From: a bacterium
GTDB taxonomy: Bacteria; Oederibacteriota; CAKKQC01
Length of the DNA: 64,000 nucleotides
Reading direction: 5' to 3'
NCBI GenBank assembly: GCA_919901855.1
Contig: CAKKQC010000023.1
Coordinates: 21,876 to 85,875, forward strand
In this document: in pieces, positions 17,946 to 26,804 of the stretch
How positions within the stretch are numbered: position 1 is the stretch's first letter
Layout of the letters: each line of letters opens with the position of its first letter
Program-made: the position numbers and the translations under genes
The notes under the pieces: generated by a model
The model's input: only the letters and a program-made list of their open reading frames with translations
Databases searched by the model: none
What the model was told of the DNA's origin: nothing

Positions 17946-18960
17946 CGGAGTCAAGCCCCACTCCCAGTTCGATTTCCACGCGACGGCCTCGCTGCACGCC
18001 CTGCGTCACTGCCGCCGAGGTCACTCCCAGGAGCTTGGCTACTGCGACTCCGCGCATCCCGAGATCCTCGACCAACCACTTACACGCGAGTGCCCGCCCC
18101 ATGACAACAGCCTGGCGCCGATTCGGTCGTTGGATTGCATCAGCCGATACACCCACAGCCTTTGCCGCCGCTCGTACGGCCGCCTGCGGACTTACCCGCC
18201 TGCCTGCCCGCTGCCGTCTGCGTTCCGCTGCCTCCACCTTCGCCGCAACGCGGGCGATGAACCGCCCTCCACCCAATATGCGCGGGTCATTGCCTCCGCC
18301 ACCACCCTCTTGCGTAGACTCAACGTCCATGATGATTCCCCTCATGTGCGACCAACCCCTGGCGAGATCGGGATGCCGGCTCTTCCTCACGCCGTCGGCC
18401 AGAAAAGCTGAATACCGGCTCCTCGCCCGAGACCGATCTCTCGAGAACTCCGCCAGCACATCGTCAGTTTCCTGCCATGGAGCGGACCGCCTCCCGAGCA
18501 ACGCGGCGTGCCCCGACCATTGGTAATCCGTCAGCCCTTCCAGCGATCCAACCAGACCAGCCCGTAGAGGATTCAGGTGAATGTACCGGACCAACTCCAG
18601 CAGGTAGCTGTCCTTGTCGCAGAGCAACGACTTGTACCGATTCCCGAATAGATGTCCAAACCGCCTGTGCCGCCGGTTGTACCGGCCGGCGTAGCGAAGA
18701 AGGAGACGATGCATGAGTCTCCAGAGCGGAACGGCTCCCGTCTGGATCAGCATGTGAACGTGATTGGGCATCAGCGACCATGCGAGACACCTTGCCCCTG
18801 CGCGAAGCAGTTCCCGCTCCAGTTCTCCGATGAAGAAACGGTAATCTGACCGGTCGACAAATACAGGAGCGCCCCCAACCCCCCGCACCATGACGTGATG
18901 CAGGGCCCCTGGGAAGTCCAGTCTCGCCTGACGAGGCATCGTGCCATCATTCTCCGTCAT
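17938..18960 (-). CDS. Y1 (HUH) transposase, RAYT-like, with C-terminal DnaA-like helix-turn-helix
   Basis: A 340-residue transposase. The Y1 domain occupies about residues 8-150. It opens with MPRQARLDFPGALHHVMVRG, has the HUH metal motif H67-V-H69 (MPNHVHM) and a likely nucleophile Tyr119 in DSYLLELVRYIHLNP. This is the signature of REP-associated tyrosine transposases, which cut single-stranded DNA. Residues 255-325 form a second domain resembling the DnaA domain IV helix-turn-helix (AAVRAAAKAVGV, then RRQAVVMGRALACKWLVEDLG, VAKLLGVTSAAV), probably for recognising the ends. The ATG at 18960 is used; an alternative ATG eight codons in gives the conventional family start. The gene looks intact. 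Confidence 0.9.
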   Translation of the reverse strand: MTENDGTMPRQARLDFPGALHHVMVRGVGGAPVFVDRSDYRFFIGELERELLRAGARCLAWSLMPNHVHMLIQTGAVPLWRLMHRLLLRYAGRYNRRHRRFGHLFGNRYKSLLCDKDSYLLELVRYIHLNPLRAGLVGSLEGLTDYQWSGHAALLGRRSAPWQETDDVLAEFSRDRSRARSRYSAFLADGVRKSRHPDLARGWSHMRGIIMDVESTQEGGGGGNDPRILGGGRFIARVAAKVEAAERRRQRAGRRVSPQAAVRAAAKAVGVSADAIQRPNRRQAVVMGRALACKWLVEDLGMRGVAVAKLLGVTSAAVTQGVQRGRRVEIELGVGLDSAT

Positions 18961-18974
18961 TCAGCGGCTGCATA

Positions 18975-19000
18975 CAACTTAAATACTTAAATACGTCCCC
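18975..19000 (-). repeat. Right inverted terminal repeat of the transposon
   Basis: Exact reverse complement of 17920-17945. The outer border reads CTAGGGGACG on the minus strand, the same ten bases found at 63909-63918 at the right end of the window. Confidence 0.9.
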
Positions 19001-19009
19001 TAGGATCCG

Positions 19010-19780
19010 CTAGGTGAGATGCGGGATGGAGCGCCAGTCGAAGCCGAGGAGGGAGGCGGCGAGACGGTCGACCTCGACCGGATCGGCACCCGCGACCAGT
19101 TTCATCACGCGCGGCGAGCACTCGGCGCCGCCTAGGTGGTATTCGGCCAGCCCGACCCGGGCGTCGAGCAGCGTGAGGTCGGGCGTCCGATGGCGGTTGA
19201 GGTCCCGGATCGCCTCGTGCATCGCGCCATGGAACGCGGACTTCTTCCAGTGGCCTCCCTGTTGGTAGTGCGCCGGGGGGGCGAACCCCATCATGTTCTT
19301 GAGCGTGCCCGTGATCTTCGCCAGACTGTGCGCCTTGAGCACGGGCACCGAGATCACGAAGTGGTCCATCGCGACGGCCGGCATGTGAAATGCGGGGAAA
19401 ACCCGGCAGGCGGCGTTCCGCAGCAGGATCGTTGGCGCGGTGTTGAGGTTCAGGAGCGGCACCCCCGTGCGCTTCGACAGCGCCGCGTACCCGAGCTTAT
19501 CGAACGCCAGCTCAGTGTCGTATGACGCCGCGCCGCAGCCCTCGGCGACAACCAGGGACGCCTTCGAGCACGCGCGGCAGTAGGCGATGACGGCCTCCAC
19601 GCACTCGACCGGGGTCGTCACCGGAGGCGGTACGGCCTCGACCAGGTTCGGCTTGATCAGGATCGCGTTCTGGCGGGAAAGGAGGCTGGCCGCGCCGGCG
19701 GCGTCAAGGACGCGCGGGACGGATTCGGCATAGGAGACGAACGGCACGACGGAGGGCCGGACGGCCGTCGCCCGGCCCAT
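19010..19780 (-). CDS. DUF362 domain protein
   Basis: A 256-residue cytoplasmic protein of the DUF362 family. Family features are ILIKPNLVEAVPPPVTTPVECVEAVIAYC near the N-terminus, VVAEGCGA, PVLKAHSLAKITGTLKNMMG in the middle, and DLTLLDARVGLAEYHLGGAE near the end. Unlike many members it has no ferredoxin-type four-cysteine cluster; the visible cysteines are scattered. The biochemical role of the family is not established. The start at 19780 is 14 bases after the nuoN stop with a GGGGG ribosome-binding sequence between, so it is likely co-transcribed with the complex I genes. A transposon lies 9 bases after its stop. Confidence 0.8.
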   Translation of the reverse strand: MGRATAVRPSVVPFVSYAESVPRVLDAAGAASLLSRQNAILIKPNLVEAVPPPVTTPVECVEAVIAYCRACSKASLVVAEGCGAASYDTELAFDKLGYAALSKRTGVPLLNLNTAPTILLRNAACRVFPAFHMPAVAMDHFVISVPVLKAHSLAKITGTLKNMMGFAPPAHYQQGGHWKKSAFHGAMHEAIRDLNRHRTPDLTLLDARVGLAEYHLGGAECSPRVMKLVAGADPVEVDRLAASLLGFDWRSIPHLT

Positions 19781-19794
19781 GGACGGATCCCCCG

Positions 19795-21234
19795 CTACTG
19801 CCATCCCTGGGCCACGCCCATGGCCAGGTCCAGGAGATACCGCGGCGCCAGCCCGAGCGCGAGGATCCCGAGCACGCATAGAAGAAGGGCCAGCCCTGCC
19901 GTGAACCCCGGCTCGATCGGGGCCGTCGTCGTCGGCTCCTCGATATACATGCGCCGGATCACGAGCAGGTAGTAGTAGAGCGACACGATCGACAGGAGGA
20001 CCGCCAGCACGACGAGCCACAGGAAGCGGGAGGGAAACTCCATCGCCGCCGCGAAGAGGTATACCTTCCCGACGAATCCGCCCAACGGAGGGATGCCCGC
20101 CAGCGACAGCAGGGAGAGCATCATCACGAGCGCCACCAGCGGCGACCGGCGGGACAATCCGGCGAACGCCGCGATCTCGTCCGATCCGGCCGACCGGGAC
20201 ACCACGATCACGGAGATGAACGCGCCCAGGTTGGTGAAGACGTAGATCGCCAGGAACAGCAGGACCGCGGAGACGCCCCGGGGCGTGCCCGGCACGAACC
20301 CGACCAGCAGGTACCCGGCCTGGGCGATCGACGAGTACGCGAGAAGGCGCTTGATGTTCGTCTGCGGGATCGCCAGGAAGCTCCCGACCAGGAGCGTGCC
20401 CGCGGCCATGACCGAGACCAGGAGGGTCCAGTCCTCCTGGAGGACCCGGAACGGCCCCAGGAGCAGCCGGATCATGATCACGAACCCCGCCGCCTTCGAG
20501 GCGACGGAGGCGAAGGCGACCATGGGGGTGGGGCCGCCCTCGTAGACATCGGGCGCCCACATGTGGAACGGCACCGCGGCCACCTTGAACCCAACCGCCG
20601 CGAGCATGAAGACGAGTCCGACCAGGAACAGGGGTTCGGAGGCGTGCAGGGGACCCGCCACCGCGAGGTCCCGCAGCGCGGTGGAGCCGCCGATGGCGTA
20701 GACGAAGGAGGCGCCGAAGAGGAAGAGCGCGGTCGAGAACGCGCCCACCAGCAGGTACTTTAGCCCCGCCTCCTGCGACTTAGGCTCGCCCCGCCGGAGG
20801 GCCGCCATCACGTACAGCGAGAGGCTCGTGAGCTCGAGAGCGACGAAGAGCGATACCAGCTCGTTGGCGCCCGAGAGGAGGAGCATGCCCGTCGTGGACG
20901 ACCCCAGGCAGAGGTAATACTCCCCCGCCCACGATTGGTCCCGCATGTCGCGCAGCGACGCGAGCGTCACGATTACCAGCGCGGACAGGAAGAGGATCTT
21001 GAAGTAGCGCGCGAGGCCGTCCACGACGAACACGCCGTCCCAGAGCGAGGCGTTCGGCACCGGCCACGCGAAGGCCGCCACCAGGGCCGCAACCGCGCCC
21101 GCCAACAGCAGCCAGCCCGCCGGGGACCGCCAGTTCCGCGGCCGGATGAGATCGGCGAGGAAGCCCGCCCCAATCCCGGCGAGCAGGATGGCTTCCACGC
21201 GGAAGACGCTCAAGTCCACGGCGGGGAAGCCCAT
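19795..21234 (-). CDS. nuoN: NADH-quinone oxidoreductase subunit N
   Basis: A 479-residue proton-pumping membrane subunit of complex I, antiporter-like, with about 14 helices. Family landmarks are the buried-charge region ANELVSLFVALELTSLSLYVMAALRR, the loop AAVPFHMWAPDVYEGGPTP and the helix KRLLAYSSIAQAGYLLVGF. The ATG at 21234 shares its A with the nuoM TGA (TGATG). The frame is open further upstream inside nuoM, but that part is a shadow. Last of seven nuo genes in this cluster. Confidence 0.95.
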   Translation of the reverse strand: MGFPAVDLSVFRVEAILLAGIGAGFLADLIRPRNWRSPAGWLLLAGAVAALVAAFAWPVPNASLWDGVFVVDGLARYFKILFLSALVIVTLASLRDMRDQSWAGEYYLCLGSSTTGMLLLSGANELVSLFVALELTSLSLYVMAALRRGEPKSQEAGLKYLLVGAFSTALFLFGASFVYAIGGSTALRDLAVAGPLHASEPLFLVGLVFMLAAVGFKVAAVPFHMWAPDVYEGGPTPMVAFASVASKAAGFVIMIRLLLGPFRVLQEDWTLLVSVMAAGTLLVGSFLAIPQTNIKRLLAYSSIAQAGYLLVGFVPGTPRGVSAVLLFLAIYVFTNLGAFISVIVVSRSAGSDEIAAFAGLSRRSPLVALVMMLSLLSLAGIPPLGGFVGKVYLFAAAMEFPSRFLWLVVLAVLLSIVSLYYYLLVIRRMYIEEPTTTAPIEPGFTAGLALLLCVLGILALGLAPRYLLDLAMGVAQGWQ

Positions 21235-22820
21235 CAGCCCCCTCCCGCCACGCGCGCGAGCACGGGTCCGACGCCGCTGTTGATGATCGATACGAGCCAC
21301 CCCGGGAGCATCCCCACCGCCACCAGGACGGAGGCCAGGATCGTGAGGCACAGGATCTGCACGGGGCTGGCATCGGTGATTTCATCGTAGTGCGGGTTGG
21401 TCAAGGGACCCCAGAAGCACTTCTGGAGCACGCGCAGGACGTAGGCCGCCGTCACCACGATCCCGACGGCCGCGATCGCGCACATGACCCGGTTCATCTG
21501 CCAGGCGCCGAGGAAAACCATGAACTCGGCCACGAACCCCGAGAGGCCGGGCAGGCCGAGCGAGGCCAGCCCCGCGATGGTGAAGAAGGTCGCGATCACG
21601 GGCATCTTGGCCCCCAGCCCGCCGTACTCGGCGATCATGCGCGTGTGAGTCTTTTCGTAGGTGAATCCCACGAGGGCGAAGAACATGCCGGTCATGATCC
21701 CGTGCGAGAACATCTGCAGCACCGCCCCGTTCAGCCCCGCGTCGTTGAGCGTGCAGATGCCGAGGATTACGATCCCCATGTGCGAGACGGAGGAGTAGGC
21801 GATCACGTACTTGAGGTCCACCTGCGACATGGCCGAGAACGCGCCGTAGGTGATGTTAACGAGCGTGAAGACCGAGAAGTACGGGAGCCAGAACCGGGCG
21901 CCCTCGGGGCACAGCTCGACGCCAATGCGGATGATGCCGAACGCGCCGAGTTTCATGAGCACCCCCGCATGCAGCATCGAAACGGCGGTCGGGGCGGAGG
22001 CGTGGCCGTCCGGGGACCACGTGTGCAGGGGCCAGAACCCGGAAAGGATGCCGAACCCGATGAACAGGAACGGGAAGTAGAACTTCTGCACCCCGATCGG
22101 GTACGCCGTGCGCCGCATCGCGTCGAGGCTGAACGTGAGCGTGTGGGCGCCCGGCGCGCCGTAGGTCTCGGTCCCGAAGTACAGCGCGAGGAACCCGACG
22201 AGCATGAGCGCGCTACCCATCAAGAGGTAGAGCGTGAGCTTCATGGCCGAGTACTCCTTGGGCCCGGTCCCCCAGATCCCGATCAGGAGGTACATGGGCA
22301 GCACGGCGACCTCGTAGAACAGGAAGAAGACGAAGAGGTCCTGCGCGGCGAACACGCCGAACACGCCGGTCACGAGGAGCAGGAGAAGCGCGAAGAACTC
22401 CCGAGGACGGTGCTCGACCCGCCACGAGGCCAGCACGCCGCAGAAGATGATGATCCCCGTCAGCAGCTCCATGGCGACGCCGATCCCGTCAACGGCCAGC
22501 AAATAGCTTGCACCCAGCCCCGGAATCCACGCCGAGCTCTCGGCGAACTGGAAGGTCGAGACGCCCTCCCCGCGCTGGAACTGCAGGGCGAGGCAGATGG
22601 AGAGCACGAGGGCCGCGAACGCGAAGACGGCCGAGATCCACTTGATGAACCGCTCGTAGCGGTCCGGGATCGCCATCACGATCACGGACGCCGTTGCCGT
22701 GACGGCCATGAGGTTCGAGATCCAGTAGACCGTGTCGCCGGCGAGCTGGAGCCCGACGAACCAGCCCAAACCGGCCAGCGCCGCGGCCACGGTCCCCCAT
22801 GCGCACACGGTCGTAACCAC
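21234..22820 (-). CDS. nuoM: NADH-quinone oxidoreductase subunit M
   Basis: A 528-residue antiporter-like proton-pumping subunit. Landmarks are DLFVFFLFYEVAVLPMYLLIGIWG (the essential glutamate in transmembrane helix 5), FWPLHTWSPDGHASAPTAVSMLHAGVLMKLGAFG and KYVIAYSSVSHMG. It starts 3 bases after the nuoL stop and ends in a TGATG overlap with nuoN. The length is normal for the family. Part of the minus-strand nuoAHJKLMN unit. Confidence 0.95.
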   Translation of the reverse strand: MVTTVCAWGTVAAALAGLGWFVGLQLAGDTVYWISNLMAVTATASVIVMAIPDRYERFIKWISAVFAFAALVLSICLALQFQRGEGVSTFQFAESSAWIPGLGASYLLAVDGIGVAMELLTGIIIFCGVLASWRVEHRPREFFALLLLLVTGVFGVFAAQDLFVFFLFYEVAVLPMYLLIGIWGTGPKEYSAMKLTLYLLMGSALMLVGFLALYFGTETYGAPGAHTLTFSLDAMRRTAYPIGVQKFYFPFLFIGFGILSGFWPLHTWSPDGHASAPTAVSMLHAGVLMKLGAFGIIRIGVELCPEGARFWLPYFSVFTLVNITYGAFSAMSQVDLKYVIAYSSVSHMGIVILGICTLNDAGLNGAVLQMFSHGIMTGMFFALVGFTYEKTHTRMIAEYGGLGAKMPVIATFFTIAGLASLGLPGLSGFVAEFMVFLGAWQMNRVMCAIAAVGIVVTAAYVLRVLQKCFWGPLTNPHYDEITDASPVQILCLTILASVLVAVGMLPGWLVSIINSGVGPVLARVAGGG

Positions 22821-22823
22821 GGC

Positions 22824-24734
22824 CTACCTCGCCCCCCCCAGACGCGCGAGCAGGAGCAGCAGGGCCACCCCCCCGAAAACCGCGGCCGCGTAGTGCTGGA
22901 CCCGGCCGGTCTGGAGGTACCGGAGCTGCGCCCCCGTCTGCCGGGCCAGCCACGCCACTCCGTTGACCGCCCCGTCCACGACGTTCCGGTCGAACCAGCC
23001 GATGCCGGCCGAGAACCGCATCACCACGCGGTCGATCAACCAGTCGTACGCCTCGTCCACGTAGTACCGGTGGCGCAGGAGATTGTACACGCCCGGGAAC
23101 CGGTTCGACAGGGCCTCGGGATCGGGCGAGCGGTAGACGTACATCCCGGCGGCCAGAAGCAGGCCGGCGAGGGGGACGAGCTGGGTGGCGGCCGCGAGCC
23201 CGAGGTGGATGTGGACCTCCTCCATCTCCCCGGCGTAGACGAATCGCGCGAAGTCCCAGACCCACCAGCCGACCGCGATCGAGAGGCCCGCGAGGATCAC
23301 GAGCGGTCCGCGCATGACGAGCGGTGCTTCGTGCGCGTGGGCGGCGCCGCCGCCCCGGGCCGTGCCGAGGAAGGCGACGAACACGACGCGGCCCATATAG
23401 AACGCGGTGCAGAACGATCCGGCGACCGCGAGCGCGAAGAGCGCGGGCGAGTAGGCGAGCACATGTACCAGGATTTCGTCCTTGCTGAAGAAGCCCGAGA
23501 ACGGGAAGAAGCCCGCGAGCGCAAGCGAGCCGATGGCGAACGTCCAGAATGTCCAGGGCATCGACTTCCGCAGTCCACCCATTTCCCACATGTCGTTCGT
23601 ATGCACCGCGTGAATGACCGCCCCGGCGCCGAGGAAGAGCAGGGCCTTGAAGAAGGCGTGCGTGAAGAGGTGGAACATGCCCGCGGTCACGGAGCCCGCC
23701 CCGAGCGCGAGCATCATGTAACCGAGCTGGCTGATCGTCGAATACGCCAGGACCCGCTTGATGTCGTCCTGGACGAGTGCGATCGTCGCCGCGAAGAACG
23801 CCGTGATCCCGCCGACCACGGCCACCGTGGCCATTGCGTCGGGCGAGCCGTGGAAGATGAACGAGAACCGGGCCACCATGTAGACGCCCGCCGCGACCAT
23901 GGTGGCGGCGTGAATGAGGGCGGACACGGGGGTCGGACCCTCCATCGCATCGGGCAGCCAGACGTGCAGGGGCACCTGGGCGCTCTTCCCCACCGCCCCG
24001 CAGAACAGGAGGAGCGCCGCGAGGGTGAGGGTTCGGGGATCAAGGAGTCCCGCCCCGATCTTCGCCTGCACCTCCGAGAACTCGAATGATCCCGCCGTCG
24101 TGCAGACGAGCAGGACCCCGAGCAGGAAACCGAGATCCCCCAGCCGCGTCGTCACGAACGCCTTCTTCGCCGCGAAGGCGGGCGCGTCGCGGTCGTACCA
24201 GAACCCGATCAGGAGGTAAGAGCACAGCCCAACGAGCTCCCAGCATACGAACAGTTGCACGAAGCTGTGGGCCATAACGAGACCGAGCATCGCCGCGCAG
24301 AATAGCGAGAGGTAGGCATAGAAGCGCGACAACCCGGCCTCGCCCGCCATGTATCCCAGCGAATAGATCTGGACCATGAGCGCCACCGTCGTCACCACCA
24401 GCAGCATGACCGCGGACAACGGGTCCACCTGGAGCCCGACCATGGGGTGCAGGGTCCCCGTCGTGAACCACGGCAGGGAGGACGCCAGGACGGTGTCGGG
24501 GCCCGCCTTGACCTGCGCGATGAAGGTCCAGAGCGAGAAAACGAACGAGAGGCCGATCGCGACGACCCCCACCGCCGCGGACAGCAGGCGCCACGGGCGG
24601 GTCACGAGCCCGATCACGACGAACGCGGCCAGCGGCAGGCCCGGGATGAGCCAGAGGTATCCGGGCGCCTCGACGACCGTGATCGCCGGCGCCGCCGCGA
24701 GCGCGGAAACGGCGACGGCGCCGGCGGCTACCAC
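22824..24734 (-). CDS. nuoL: NADH-quinone oxidoreductase subunit L
   Basis: A 636-residue distal antiporter-like subunit, with the long C-terminal extension (lateral helix) expected of NuoL. Landmarks are SFVQLFVCWELVGLCSYLLIGFWYDR, VPLHVWLPDAMEGPTPVSALIHAATMVAAGVYM and KRVLAYSTISQLGYMMLALG. The start is the GTG at 24734, which overlaps the end of nuoK by 7 bases. No clear Shine-Dalgarno sequence is seen there, so translational coupling from nuoK is likely. Confidence 0.95.
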   Translation of the reverse strand: MVAAGAVAVSALAAAPAITVVEAPGYLWLIPGLPLAAFVVIGLVTRPWRLLSAAVGVVAIGLSFVFSLWTFIAQVKAGPDTVLASSLPWFTTGTLHPMVGLQVDPLSAVMLLVVTTVALMVQIYSLGYMAGEAGLSRFYAYLSLFCAAMLGLVMAHSFVQLFVCWELVGLCSYLLIGFWYDRDAPAFAAKKAFVTTRLGDLGFLLGVLLVCTTAGSFEFSEVQAKIGAGLLDPRTLTLAALLLFCGAVGKSAQVPLHVWLPDAMEGPTPVSALIHAATMVAAGVYMVARFSFIFHGSPDAMATVAVVGGITAFFAATIALVQDDIKRVLAYSTISQLGYMMLALGAGSVTAGMFHLFTHAFFKALLFLGAGAVIHAVHTNDMWEMGGLRKSMPWTFWTFAIGSLALAGFFPFSGFFSKDEILVHVLAYSPALFALAVAGSFCTAFYMGRVVFVAFLGTARGGGAAHAHEAPLVMRGPLVILAGLSIAVGWWVWDFARFVYAGEMEEVHIHLGLAAATQLVPLAGLLLAAGMYVYRSPDPEALSNRFPGVYNLLRHRYYVDEAYDWLIDRVVMRFSAGIGWFDRNVVDGAVNGVAWLARQTGAQLRYLQTGRVQHYAAAVFGGVALLLLLARLGGAR

Positions 24735-25039
24735 TTGAGCGCCGTGAAGCGGTCGAGCGCCGCCGACTTCAGGGCCCGGTACAGGGCCAGGATGATTGCG
24801 AGACCCACGATCGCCTCCGCGGCCGCGATCGCGATGATGAAGATCGCGAAGACCTGGCCCGACGCCGCCTGCGGATTGCCCTGCAGGCGCGAAAACGTCA
24901 CGAAGTTGAGGGACGCGGCGTTCAGCATGAGCTCGATCGAGATCAGGACCGCGATCGCGTGCCGCCGCGCCAGGGCCCCGTAGATGCCGAGCCCGAACAG
25001 CAGGCTGGCCACGACGGCGTAGGCCTTGACGGTCAGCAC
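24728..25039 (-). CDS. nuoK: NADH-quinone oxidoreductase subunit K
   Basis: A 103-residue three-helix subunit. The conserved glutamates of the proton path lie in VLISIELMLNAASLNFVTF and AIAAAEAIVGLAIILALYR. The length and motif spacing match NuoK. The GTG start overlaps the nuoJ stop by 7 bases. Confidence 0.95.
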   Translation of the reverse strand: MLTVKAYAVVASLLFGLGIYGALARRHAIAVLISIELMLNAASLNFVTFSRLQGNPQAASGQVFAIFIIAIAAAEAIVGLAIILALYRALKSAALDRFTALKW

Positions 25040-25563
25040 GAACCGTCCTCCGGCCGGCCCGAACCGCTCGAATCCCGCGGGTCGTCCCGGGCGATCACCA
25101 GACCCCCGACCAGCGCCACCAGCAGGAGCAGGGACACGGCCTCGAACGGAACGAGAAACTGGTTCAGCAGGGAGCCGCCCAGGTCCCGGGCGGAGACGGC
25201 CGCCGGCGGCGGGTCCACGAAGGGCGCCCGCACCACGGCCCAGGCGGTTGCCAGGGCAAGCACCGTCCCGAGGACGATCCCGGGCATCACGAGGCCCCGG
25301 TTCAACGTGACCCGCAGGACCGAGCCCTCGCGCTCGGTCAGCATGATCGCGAAGATGATGAGGACCGAGACGCCGCCGACATAGACGAGGACCTGGACGA
25401 CGGCCAGGAACTCCGCCCGCTGGAGCAGGAACAACCCCGCCACCCCGAATAGCGAGAGCATGAGCCCGAGCGCCGCACGGAAGACGTTGCGAACCACGAC
25501 GGCGAGGAATCCGCCCGCCAGCGCCATCAGCGCGAATACCGCGAAGGCCGCCTCAGCGGGCAT
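25033..25563 (-). CDS. nuoJ: NADH-quinone oxidoreductase subunit J
   Basis: A 176-residue membrane subunit with five hydrophobic helices. The family motif QRAEFLAVVQVLVYVGGVSVLIIFAIML contains the pi-bulge helix at the junction of the proton path. It starts inside the end of nuoH (11-base overlap) and ends overlapping nuoK, fitting a tightly coupled operon. Confidence 0.94.
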   Translation of the reverse strand: MPAEAAFAVFALMALAGGFLAVVVRNVFRAALGLMLSLFGVAGLFLLQRAEFLAVVQVLVYVGGVSVLIIFAIMLTEREGSVLRVTLNRGLVMPGIVLGTVLALATAWAVVRAPFVDPPPAAVSARDLGGSLLNQFLVPFEAVSLLLLVALVGGLVIARDDPRDSSGSGRPEDGSC

Positions 25564-26800
25564 GGACCACCTCCCGCGGCCGGTTCATGCGGGCGAACTC
25601 GCGCTCGATCAGCGCCGACAGCCCCAGCCATCCCGCGCCCAGGAGGCCCCCGCATACCCCCCACGCCGCCAACCATCTCCCCACCGACGGCGGCGGAACG
25701 CCCGGCCCCGCGGCCAGCATGAAGTGCCAGATCGCCGCGGCCACGATCACCAGGAGGCTCATGGGAAACAGGAACTTCCACGCGAATCCGAGAAGCTGAT
25801 CGATCCGGAGGCGCGGGAAGGTCCCCCGGAACCACATGAACAGGAAGAACATGGCGTAGAGCTTGAGATGGAACCAGGCCCAGGAAGGCACCACCCCCGC
25901 GACTCCCTGCAGGAAGCCGGGCAGGTAGGGTTGGGGACCCTGCCAGCCGCCGAGGAAGACCGTGGCCGCCAGCCCGCCGGAGGCGAAAGTGCCAAGGAAC
26001 TCGGCCATCTGGAACATCGCGAACTTCATCCCCGTGAACTCCGTGTGGAACCCCGCGGCCAGCTCGGACTCCGCCTCGGCCAGGTCGAACGGCGTGCGGT
26101 TCGCCTCCGCGGCTCCGGCGAGGACGAAAACCACGAAAGCCGCCAACCCCCAGGGCGTTCCGATGAACCAGCCGGACGCCTGGGCGTCCACGATCGACGC
26201 CGTGGACATCGTCCCCGAGGACATTACGACCGCCACGAGCACCACGACCATCGGGATCTCGTAGGAGAGGATCTGGGCCGCTGCCCGCATGCTGCCCAGC
26301 ACGGGATACTTCGACCGGGAGCTCCAGCCCGCGGCGATCACGAGCGGGGTCTGCACCGCCGACATGCCGAGGAAGAAGAGGAGTCCGACGTTGAGGTCAA
26401 GAGCCGTCATGTCGCGCCCGAACGGCAGAACGAGGAAGAGCATGAAGACCGGCGCCGTCGCGAGCGCCGGAATCAGGAAGTGCATGACCACATCGGCGTC
26501 GCGGGGCACGATGTCCTCCTTGAGGAACATCTTGATGCCGTCCGCGATGGGCTGCAGCAACCCCGCGGGCCCGACGCGGTTCGGCCCGTAGCGGTCCTGG
26601 AACCTCGCCACGGTCTTCCGCTCGAGCCACGTCAGGAACATCATCGTCACCGGCGCGAACACCAGGATGGCCGCCGAGATCACGAGGGCGGACACGAGCG
26701 GACTCAATGCCGCGTACCACGCGTTCGGCAGGAGAGTCGAGAGCACGTTAAGCAGGAACCGCTTCCCCTCGACGAAGATCCCGTCCAACGCGCCCGTCAC
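25553..26800 (-). CDS. nuoH: NADH-quinone oxidoreductase subunit H
   Basis: A 415-residue membrane subunit that forms much of the quinone chamber. Signature stretches are TWLERKTVARFQDRYGPNRVGPAGLLQPIADGIKMFLKED near the N-terminus and AEANRTPFDLAEAESELAAGFHTEFTGMKFAMFQMAEF in the middle. The GTG at 26800, 4 bases after the nuoA stop, is chosen. The frame opens upstream into nuoA, but those codons are a shadow. It follows nuoA directly, whereas in the classical order nuoBCDEFG lie between. Confidence 0.95.
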   Translation of the reverse strand: MTGALDGIFVEGKRFLLNVLSTLLPNAWYAALSPLVSALVISAAILVFAPVTMMFLTWLERKTVARFQDRYGPNRVGPAGLLQPIADGIKMFLKEDIVPRDADVVMHFLIPALATAPVFMLFLVLPFGRDMTALDLNVGLLFFLGMSAVQTPLVIAAGWSSRSKYPVLGSMRAAAQILSYEIPMVVVLVAVVMSSGTMSTASIVDAQASGWFIGTPWGLAAFVVFVLAGAAEANRTPFDLAEAESELAAGFHTEFTGMKFAMFQMAEFLGTFASGGLAATVFLGGWQGPQPYLPGFLQGVAGVVPSWAWFHLKLYAMFFLFMWFRGTFPRLRIDQLLGFAWKFLFPMSLLVIVAAAIWHFMLAAGPGVPPPSVGRWLAAWGVCGGLLGAGWLGLSALIEREFARMNRPREVVHAR

Positions 26801-26804
26801 GGTG

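Larger units (their letters stand above)
17920..19000 (-). mobile_element. Y1/RAYT-type transposon with perfect 26-bp inverted ends
   Basis: A 1081-bp unit. Its two ends (17920-17945 and 18975-19000) are perfect 26-base inverted copies that begin GGGGACGTATTTAAGTATTT. It contains one transposase gene whose stop codon lies inside the left repeat. The A/T-rich ends contrast with the GC-rich host. The element sits between the DUF362 gene (9 bases after its stop) and the ATG of the GT-C gene (1 base beyond the left end), in what otherwise looks like one minus-strand gene run. No target-site duplication is evident, as expected for HUH single-strand transposition. Confidence 0.85.

Noticed and set aside
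21390..24089. 900-codon open frame antisense to nuoM and nuoL
   Set aside because: Arg/Glu/His-rich with no domains; the opposite strand encodes clear complex I subunits.
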